In this document: positions 14,887 through 26,800 of the stretch, piece after piece
How positions within the stretch are numbered: position 1 is the first letter of the stretch
How the letters are laid out: each line of letters begins with the position of its first letter
From: a virus
Length of the DNA stretch: 27,979 nucleotides
Strand: one strand, 5' to 3'
IMG/VR virus record: IMGVR_UViG_3300025892_000113
Span: 1-27,979 of that record
Made by a program: the position numbers and the translations under genes
The notes under the pieces: model-generated
Told to the model about the DNA's origin: nothing
The model's input: the letters and a program-made list of their open reading frames with translations, nothing else
Database searches by the model: none

Positions 14887-17800
14887 TGGCATATAACAAC
14901 GATCAATCAGATCAACCGTTACCAGGTGGTAACGAAAATCGTAAAAGACAAAGTGCAAGTCATTTACCAAAGTACTATCGAACTCCTGCGAATAAAAAGT
15001 TTTTAGCAAGCACAATGGACCAGCTTATACAGCCTGGTGTAGTTGAAAAATTAAACGGTTATGTAGGAAGAAAAACAGCAAAGGCTTTTTCCTCTACAGA
15101 TAATTACGTATCTGATGTAAGTGCAGCTAGAGAAAATTATCAATTAGAACCAGCAAGTATTGTAAAAGACAATTTAGGCAATGTAACATTTTATAAAGAT
15201 TATAATGATTATATTAACCAACTTGATAGTTTTAACAAAGGCACAAGCGATCACAGTGTATTAAATCAACAAGAATACTATGCTTGGGATCCTCACGTTG
15301 ATTGGGATAAACTTACTAATTTTAGAGAATATTATTGGTTACCAAACGGTCCGCAAAGTTTTGGGTTGCCAGGTAATACAATAGATGTTGAAAGTACATA
15401 TACAGTACGTATTGGCGATAATGCTGATAATAATACATATATCTTTAGTCCAGACGGATTAACAAATAATCCTACTATAACATTATATAGAGGAATTACA
15501 TATAAGTTTGATATTGACACACCAAATTTACCGTTTACAATTAAAACTAAAAAGACTCTAGATGAAGGATTTGATTTAGATAGTTCTAGTATACTTGTTT
15601 TAGAAGGAGTAAGCGTACAAGGTTTAGAAAAGGGTGTAAGCACGTTACAGCTTGGAACTGATACACCGGATATACTTTATTATATGGCATCTAACGATTT
15701 ACAGGCAAGCGGAACTATTGTTGTTAAAGATATAAGTGAAGCAACCTTTATTGATGTCAAAAAAGAAATACTTGGAAAAAAAACTTATAAAGCAAGCAAT
15801 GATGTTGTTTTATCAAACGGAATGAAAGTATTTTTTACTGGTGAAGTTGAACCAGCTTCTTATGCAGAAGGTGCATTTTATGTAGAAGGTGTTGGCGACA
15901 AAATTAAACTTATACCAGAAACTAATCTTAATGTTCCAACAGATTTTACCGACGATGTTGAAATAGAGTTTGATGCCGAAGGTTTTGATAGATTGCCATT
16001 CGGCGAAGCCATTGGTTATCCAACTAAGAAAGATTATTTGGTTATTAATCGTTCAGCAAAAGACGGAAACCTCTGGGCTAGATATAATAGATGGTTTCAT
16101 AAAAATGTAATTGAAACAAGCGCAGAACAAAATAATCAACCTTCCGAATTAGATCAACTACAACGTGCAAAAAGACCAATTATCGAATTTGAAGCGGATA
16201 TCAAATTACATAATTTTGGTACAAAAATCAAAAAAGATGTTGACTTAATTGACAATTTTACTACAGACGTCTTTAGTACTATCGAAGGCGGAATAGGATA
16301 TAACGTTGACGGAATTGATATTGTTAAAGGTATGCGTATTTTATTTACAGCAGATACTGACATACTTGTAAAAGGAAGAATTTTTGAAGTAGATATAATT
16401 AAATTTGCAGGAGGAAATAATACCAACAATCAAATTACACTTAAAGAAGTTGCTGATAGTATTCCTCAAGAAAATGAAACTGTACTTGCACTAAACGGTA
16501 ATGTGTTTAAAGGTAAAATGCTATATTTCCAAAACGGATCTTGGCAGGAAACACAACAAAAAACAAATACTAATCAACCGCCGTTATTTGATATTTTTGA
16601 CAGTAATGGAAAAAGTTATTCAGATACTAGTACATACGAAGCATCAACATTTAGTGGCAACAAATTGTTTAGTTATAAGCAAGGAATAGGATCAGCAGAC
16701 ACCGAATTAGGATTTCCTTTAAGCTACCGTAGTATCTCTAATGTAGGAGATATTGTTTTTAATTACGACATTCTTCAAGATACTATGACGTATACTAATG
16801 AAAATGATATTTTTACAGTTAATACAGATATTGGATTTTTAAGAAAGTATAGTGATCTAAATGTATTTGAAACAATAAGTGGTTGGAAAAAAGTTACAAC
16901 ATTATCAGAACAGCCAGTTATTCGACAGTATGTTTTTGATAACACAACAACCGGATTTGAAATTGATGTATATAACAATAGCGGACTATTAAGCGACTTA
17001 TGGGTAAGAGTTTACCTTAACAATAAATTACAATTTGAAAATGTTGATTATACTATTACAACTAATATTCAAAATAATGCACAAATAAATTTTAATAATA
17101 CCCTCACACTTAATGATGATATAGTTATTAAAACTAAATCTAAAACTTTAAAAAACGACAATGGGTTTTATGAGATACCATCGTCATTAGAAAGAAATCC
17201 TAAGAATGAAAATCTTAAAGAATTTACATTAGGAGAAGTTAACGATCATGTTAGTACTATTGTTGAAAATTTAGATAACTTTACCGGTACTTTCCCAGGA
17301 GTTGGTAATTTAAGAGATCTTAATAACTTGTCAGATCTAGGAAGAAGATTTTTACAGCATAGTGCTCCTATGAATTTATCTCTTTATCATATAACTGATA
17401 AGGATAGTAATATTATAAAATCGTTAGATTATGCAAGAACTGAATATAATAGATTTAAAAGAGAATTTTTGCAAGTTGCGTTAGATTCTGAGTTTCAAGG
17501 CACAACTAAAGATCATGTAGACAATATATTACAAACTATTAATAGTGTAAAAAATAAAGAAATGCCATTTTATTTTAGTGATATGGTACCAACTGGTGCT
17601 GTTAAAAAGCTATCATATACTATATTAGATGCTGACGAGACATTTTTTGCTTTAAGTCAAGTTTTTGATAATAATACACTATCAAAAAAAGCTGTTAGTG
17701 TTTACAAAAATAATATCCAATTAGTGTACAATAAAGATTACACATTTAATAGTGATGGATTTGCTGTTGTAACAGCAACAAAAGCACAAGATGATGTAAT

Positions 17801-20800
17801 AGACATTTTTGAATACGAAACTACTAACGGAAGTTATGTGCCTCCAACACCTACTAAATTAGGTCTTTACCCTGCGTACGAACCAATGTTATATAGTGAT
17901 GATACATACCTAACAACAACTTCACTTATTCAAGGACATGACGGTAGCAGATTTGTTGCTTTTAACGATTATAGAGATGATTTGTTATTAGAATTAGAAA
18001 AACGAATTTTTAATAATATTAAAATAAAATATGATACAACACTTTTAGATATAAATGATTTAGTTCCTGGAGAATACAGACAAACTGGAGTATCGTTTAG
18101 TGAAATTAATAAGTCAATATTAAGTAACTTCTTATCTTGGAGTAAATTTATAGATACAGATTATACTTTACATAACTTCTTTGAAAGAACAAATACATTT
18201 ACATTTAATTATAGTAAATCAAATTCACCAAGCGGAAATATTTTGCCAGGATTTTGGAGACAAATTTATAAAAGGGCATTTGATACAGATCGTCCACATA
18301 CTCATCCTTGGGAAATGCTAGGACTTACAATAAAACCTAGTTGGTGGGAAACACAATATGGTCCAGCACCATATACTAAAGATAATTTATTAATGTGGAC
18401 TGATTTACAAAATGGTATTCTTAGACAGCCGGGTGTAAAATATAAGATTTTAAACAAATATAAAAGACCAAATTTATTAAGTAATATACCATCAGACGAA
18501 TCAGGGAATCTTTTACCTCCGTTAAGTATTGGTTGGATTAGTAATTACCAACCCGACACAATAGATTTTAGTTTCGTGTTTGGAGACGGCGCCCCAGTAG
18601 AATCTGCTTGGAGAAACAGCTCAGATTATGCATTTAGTATAATTAAGGCATTTATAATTAATAAACCAAGTTTAATATTTTCTACAGGATTTGATAGATT
18701 TAACCAAGTTCGTAATAGTGCAGGTTCTATCGTATACAAACCTACTAATAAAAGAATCAATTTAAAAGATTTAGTATTTCCAAGTACATCAACTGATGCT
18801 ACGCAAACTTTTACAAGCGGATTAGTAAATTACGTAGCTTCTTATATGGCCGGTGATGTCTTAAAGAATTATGAAAAATACAAAGAAAATATTACTAGTA
18901 TTGATAATCAAATAGGTTTTAAATTAGCAGGATTTACTGACATAGAAAAGTTTAAATTGATACTTGACAGTAGAACTCCAACTAATGAAGGTAATGTTTT
19001 TGTTCCAAATGAAAATTATCAAATATTTTTAAATACAAGCTCGCCTATAAAAACTGTAGAATATAGTGGTGTAATTATTGAACGCAGAACAGATGGGTAT
19101 GTAATTAAAGGGTATAGTCCTAATAATACTATATTTAAATATTTAAGTGCGGTATCTAAACAAAACGATCCAAGTATTAATATTGGTGGAATAAGTGAAA
19201 ACTATGTTGTGTGGAATAGTGGTAAAACATATGTTGCAGGTCAAAATGTTGAGTACCAGGGCTCTTACTATAGAACAAAAACCCAACACCAAAGTACACA
19301 AACATTTGATGAAACTCAGTTTGCTAAATTAGCTGCTTTGCCATTAAAAGGCGGAAGAGAAGCTTTTATTAGAAAACAATTTACAGATACTATAATTAAA
19401 GAAATGCCGTATGGTACGTTATTAACCGAGATACAAGACGTAGTAGATTTTTTACTAGGATACGGAGAATATTTAAAAAGCCAAGGATTTATTTTTGATT
19501 ATTTCCAAAGCGATAATAAAGTAGTTCTTGACTGGCGACACTGTGTAAACGAATTTTTATTCTGGACTACACAGAATTGGGCTGCTGGTAGTGTTATTAC
19601 ACTAAGTCCTGGAGCAGAACAAATTAAAATAACAACTAATTATTCGATGGTCGATAATATATTTGACGGATTTTATGGTTACGGATTATTCAAAGCAGAT
19701 GGACAAAAACTTGTAGAAGATTTTGCAAATCTTGGAAGATCGCCTAATGAATTTAGCATAGGTCCAAAAAATACAGCAGACGGAATTTATTTTATATCGT
19801 TACCCTTAGTACAAAAAGAACATGTGGTTATTATTGATAACGCAACAGTTTTTGGCGATGTAATATTTGATCAGCAACCAGGATATAGACAAGAAAGAAT
19901 AAAAATACTAGGATATAGAACAACAGACTGGGATGGAAGTTTAAATATCCCTGGTTTTATATTTGACGAACCTAATATTGTAGAATGGGAGCAATGGCAA
20001 GATTATAATATTGGTGCTGTTGTTAAAAATAAAGAATTTTATTATAGTGCTCCTAAGAAAGTTCCTGGCTCACAAATATTTGATGCAAAGAATTGGAACG
20101 TACTTTCGGAAAAACCGGAAGGCGGCCTTTATGCAAACTTTGAATATAAAACAAATCAATTTGCTGATTTTTATGATTTAGATTCAGATAACTTTGATGT
20201 TGAACAGCAAAAAATGGCACAGCATTTAATTGGTTATCAAAAACGCCAATATTTACAAAACATTGTAAACGATGATGTAAGTCAATACAAATTTTATCAA
20301 GGATTTATTCAAGACAAAGGTTCTAAGAATGCTCTTACTAAATTGTTTGATGCACTTGCAAGTGACGACAAGGATAGTTTAGAGTTTTACGAAGAATGGG
20401 CTATTAAAGATGGACAATACGGAGCCAGCGAAGGCTTTGACGATGTTATTTTTAGACTAGACGAAGGAAAGTTTAGACTAGTGCCACAGCCTATACAACT
20501 AGTAAATTCAACTACTGGTGAAGAAACTGATTTAATTTATAGAATTAAACCATATGAAGTTTACCAAAAATCTAAAAATTATGATCATAAACCATTGCCT
20601 GGAAAATATGTTTTTGACAGTTACACAAAAAATGCAGGATATGTAAATCAACAAGATGTTAGAGGAATAGTAACCAACTACGAAAACATACTTGACTTTA
20701 ATTTTGCTGATATTGCAAAAAATGCATATATTTGGGTTGGAAATCAAGATAAAGACTGGACAGTGTATAAACATGTTGACACTCCTTATGTAATAAACCA

Positions 20801-23800
20801 AATTGGAAAAGGTGAAGCAACATTTGACATTACAGTAGACACAAATGTTAAAGATTTTGTAAAAGGTGATATTATTGGTATTAATGCTATACATAATGAT
20901 AGTACAAGTCTTAACCTTGACGGATTTTATAAGATTGATAGTATAAACAACAATGTTATAACTGTAGAAACTGACGATCCAAAAACTACTGAAGATAGTG
21001 ACCTAGTTGGTAATATAACAGTATTTTTAAAAGTTAGAGCAACAAATGTTGTTGAAGCAAACAAAATTGTACAAACAAATTTACATGGTAACGATTTGTT
21101 ATGGGTTGATTCAATAACAGACGACAACGAATGGGCAGTATATAAGAATACTAATTCATTTGTTGATCATCAGCGTATTAATAATCCAGTATCTAATGCA
21201 TACGGAAATATTGAATCTATTACTTTAGATGTTGCTAGTACTACTATTTTTAATCAAGGATTTCATAAATTATCAAAATATGATAGAATAACGTTTAGTG
21301 GAATAGAAGGTACTGTAGAACTTAACAGTACTTCAAAATATGTTGGCGGAACTATTACATCATCATCGTTTCAATTATATGATGACGCTGACCTAACTAT
21401 ACCAACAAATTCGTCAAGTTTTACAGCACACACCTTCAAAACTGGTAAATGGGTAAACAACGGATCAAACTTTGGAACAGCAATAGCTGTTGATGACAGA
21501 AATACTACATTATTAGTAAGTACACCAGATGACGCTGACGGAAAGGTTTATGTATATAACAGGCCGACTAATGCATTAACATACACATTAACACAAACAA
21601 TTGAACCTTTTAAGTTTGGTAACGATAGACAACGATTTGGAGCCGGCCTAGCAATAAGTCCAGACGGTGAATATGTTGTAGTTGGTTCACCTAATGCTTC
21701 AAATGTAAAAACAAAATATTCAGGAGCATTTCAATCAGCTGTTGATTATCCCAAAAATAGTATAGTAGGAAAAGACCAAGGACTATGGCGTGCCAAAATA
21801 GATATTCAAGGCGAAGAAGACAATATTGTTTTTAATAGTTTTAGTTCAGTTGTTGAAAATATTCAAGCTGCAGGTTTGCAAAATAATAATACCGATTTTA
21901 TTCCGGCATTAATTATTGGGGATTATGCAATTGATCCTAATAATAACTTACTTGCATTTAATGGTTTACCAACAAACCATATACTTGTTCGAGCACCGTT
22001 TTCGTTGTATGAAGGTAGTGGAATAAACGATCAGGTAAGATTGCAATGGAATTCAATAACATACGGAAACCAAGATTTATCAGCATTAACAGCAAGAGCT
22101 CCATTTAATGGAAGTCATTCAGTAATCACAGATGCATTTTTAAGTCAAGAACATACAATACAAAAGAAAATTGACGAAGTTTTATATGTTAATAGTAGCA
22201 CAACCTCTGTTGATATAGGAGATGTTTTACAAACTCCGGTTGCTACTGGTATAGTTGAATATACTAAATTAGTAGGCGCTGAACTATTAATATATCTAAG
22301 AGACGTAAACGGTACATTTAATACTAGCGATAGTTTATTTAGAGACGACGGTGACTTTATCGGCGAATATGTTAAACAAGGACCAATAGATCCTGTCAAT
22401 ACTTCAACCGTTTGGGGTGGATATTGGTGGATTGACACACCGGTGTATACACCAACTTCATCTACAACAAATATTGACAAGGGCGCCGGATTAGTTTACT
22501 GGGATCTAATATCAGATAGTACTCCAACTGGTAGATACTACTATTCGAGTTTAGATTATTTAACAACTGATATTAGTAGTCAAAATACTTTTACTGGTTA
22601 TATAAGAACGTTAACATATAGAGGGCTTCCTGGAGCAGGCGGAAGTAATGATACTTTTTCAAGTAACTTATATGTAATGCGAGCTCCTAAAGCACTTAGC
22701 GATACTATATCTCCAGGTGACCCAGTCAGTGTTTATGTTAACCAATTACCGCAATACACAACCGGTGACTTCAAAGACCTAACTACAATAGGATTAAGTT
22801 CTACAACTACAAACACAACAAGAAACGTTTATGATGTATGGGACGGATACATTAATTTAGATTTTACTAAAACAGATGCAGCAGATAATCCGTTTGAGCC
22901 AAGAGTAGGTGATACAGTTCGTGATTTAACAACAGGAGCAACAGCTGAAGTAACATTTTATCAAAGAAACAGTTTAAATGCCACTATATTTGTAAAAAAT
23001 TTAGCAGGTTCATTTAGTGTTGGAGATGATTATGGACAAAATGCTGAAATAGAATTTTTAGGTACACCAGGTGATCCTGATGTAAACTATCAAATTGATC
23101 GCGTAATGGGCGAAATACAATTTACATCATTAGGCTATACTCCAGCTGGAATTGGAAAAATGCTAGTATTTGATAGCGGAAATCCAATTTCATTAAGTGC
23201 AGAAGATAATATTAACGAAATCGAATATTGGATGTATACTGACGGAGATGTTTTAGGTATTCCTAGATTACCAAATCCACCAAGTAGTATAAACAACGAT
23301 TGGGAACAAGTTTATAGAATTCCTGCAGAATCAACAGGAACACCAAGTGGATTTACTAACCAAGGACTATACACAGTATACAGTAGATCAGCACCTGGCA
23401 GGTATGATGAAATTGGTACATATACTGTTCCTGAACAACAGTCAAATTTTAAACTTGGTAGCAATATTAAAATTGCAAAAAATAGTAACGGTTTATATAG
23501 AACAATGGTGCATGCTGAAGGCACTCAGACACAATCATTACCAGGAAGAATTTATTTTATTAAAACAGGTACTGAAAATAATATTACATATACATGGGAA
23601 TATGCAAAAAATAAAAAGTACAAAGGTGTTTTTAACGAAAGTATAAATTATTTTACTAAAGATATTGTTTACAGAGAAAATCCTGCTGTAAGTGGAACCG
23701 GAGTATTATATGTAGCAAAAACTAATCTTGCACCAGGCCCATTTAGTATAACTGACTGGACAAGTACAGACGACTTAATTGACTACGTTGGATTTATTCC

Positions 23801-26800
23801 AAACTCTTCAGGTACTAGTGTTATTAATGATAGTACAGACGGAAGCACAGTTCTTGATCAAGGATTACTTTCAACTTTTGGAAATGAATTTGATATTAAT
23901 AAAAACGGTGACGTACTAATTGCTAATGCATTATACGATAATACAAAACCTAATCAAGTTGTTGTATACCGACAAAATAACGGCTTCTGGGAAAGAGGCC
24001 AAGAAATACAAGCACCAGATAAAACTAGTGGCTTTGGAAAAGCAATAGCGATATCAGATGACGGCATGTACATAGCAGTTTCAGAACCATTTAATGATGA
24101 TTACAATGCCGATCAAGGTAAAGTTTCAATTTATCATCAAGTTAATGGCGTGTTTACGTTTTTACAAGATTTACAAAGTCCTAACAACGAACGTGCTGAA
24201 AGATTTGGTTGGAAATTGCAATATGATGGAAATAAATTATTTGTAACTTCAAGAAACGCTGATTCAACTGAAACAACTACATTTGATTCTAATACTACTA
24301 GATTTGATAATTCTTTTACAGAAATAGTTGAAGGAAGAAAAGACGTTGGCGTAGTATTTGTATACGAAAAAACTCCAAATGGAATGTTATTTGCACAAAC
24401 TATTCAAATTCCAGATTCAGATGTTAATACATTTGGTAGAAATATACATGCAAAACAAAACCATTTTTATGTAGGATTAGAAACTAAGGTAAGTGAAAAC
24501 TCTCAAGGCCAAGTTATTGATTTTAGAATAGATCAAGATGTTACAATGTGGGAAACACATAGATCTTCAAACAAAACAGTTGATGTAGAAAAAATTAAAA
24601 AAATATTCTTATATAATATTAAAGAAAATGAATTACTCACATATCTCGATTATATAGATCCAATACAAGGTAAAGTAGCAGGTCCTGCTGAACAAGAACT
24701 TACATATAAAACATATTTTGATCCTGCTGTTTATACTAATTCTAGTAATATTGGCGCAATACAAGATCAAACAGCTGCATGGGGAACAAAACAAGTTGGT
24801 GAGGTTTGGTGGAACTTAACAACAGCTAAGTTTACTAATCCTTATCAAGGAAGCATTCAGTATGCAACACAATCTTGGAACAAAGTATTTCAAGGAAATT
24901 CAATTGATATTTACGAATGGGTAGAATCAGATATACTTCCAAGCGCCTGGGACGCTCAAGCAGATACTGAAACTGGATTTGCCAAAGGATATAGCGGTAA
25001 AAGTTTATATGGAGATTCATCTTACTCAACAAGACGAGTTTATAATGAAATTCTAAAGACTTTCAAAACAATGTATTATTTCTGGGTAACAGATAAAACT
25101 ATTGTTCCTAATGTTGAATTTAGAAAAATTGATACTAGAGAAATTGCACAATATATCACAGACCCCGCAGCAAAAGGTCATAGATTTGTTGCACTTATTT
25201 CTCCAGAAAAATTTGTACTATACAACTGCGAACCTTTGATAAAAGGGACAGATGTTGCTATTAATATACAATTTTGGACAATTAAAAATCAAAACCAAAA
25301 TGTTCATAACCAATATCAAATTGTTAGTGAAGGACTTGAAACTAGTCAACCGAATCCCGATGTTGTTATAAAATGGTTTGATAGTTTAATCGGATATGAT
25401 GCACAATCAAGAGTAGTACCAGATCCGACACTTAGTGACAAAGAAAAATATGGATCACTTAATAGGCCTAGGCAGTCTTGGTTTAAAAACAAAAACGAAG
25501 CACTGAAACAAGTTATTGAGCGTGTAAACCTTGTTCTTACAAAGAATTTAATTATTGACGATAAAGATATAAGCAAATTATCGTTAAACGATCCGATATT
25601 AACTACAGCTAGTAATTTATATGATGTTGAAGTAGAAACAGTAGCAGATCTTGCAACAGTTGGAACAGACAAAATTGAAAGAGCAGTACTATCTCCTGTA
25701 ATCAAAGACGGAAAAATTACAGATGTAACTATTATTAATCCTGGTAAAGGATATAGATATCCACCTGCTATTTCGATATTAGGCAACGGCACTGATGCAG
25801 AATTGTTACCAGTAATAGACGGAGCAGGTAAGATAATATCTGTAACAGTGTTACAACAAGGAACATATTATGATTCAAGTACTATTTTAACTGTACGAAA
25901 TTTTGCTGTATTAGTTAAAACTGATGAAACTTTGCTAGGTAAATGGGCTTTGTATGAAAGAGAAAACAGAATCTGGAATAGAATAAGAAGTCAATCTTAC
26001 AATGTAGGAATATTTTGGAATTATGTTGACTGGTATGCTACAGGATACAATGAAGCAACTGATATTGATTACCTTATTGACAATAGTTACGAATTGACAA
26101 GTTTAGATAATACTGTTGGAAGTATTGTAAAAATATCAAACATTGGTACAGGCGGCTGGTTGTTAATTGAAAAAATATCAAACAATGACACTGACGATTA
26201 TACACAAAATTATAAAACTATTGGTAGACAAAACGGAACAATTAATTTTAAAAATACATTATATGATTCGTTAGCAGCAAACACAGGGTTTGATACAATT
26301 AGTTTTGATACTAAAATATTTGACAGTGAACCAATTAAAGAACTTAGAATTATTTTAAACACAATAAAAGATGATATTTTAATTGATGAATTGTTAGTTG
26401 AATTTAATAAATTGTTTTTTGCAAGTTTGCGTTATGTATTTGCAGAACAAACATATGTAGATTGGGCGTTCAAAACTAGCTTTATTAAAGCCAAGCATAA
26501 TGTCGGAAAACTTAGAGAAGATATTACTTTTAATAATGATAATTTACCTAGCTACGAAGCATATGTTAAAGAAGTTAAACCGTTTGCAACAAAAATTAGA
26601 GAATACCTAAGTGCATACGAAGGTATTGATCCTACAAGAACAGTAACAACTGACTTTGACTTACCAGCATCTTATAATTCTATAGAAGGTAAAATATTAC
26701 CAAAGAATATCAAAGTTATTGATGATGTACTAGTAGGAACAACAACTGATTTAGAAACTTATCCTAATAAAAATTGGTTAGATAATAGTAGCTATAGCAT

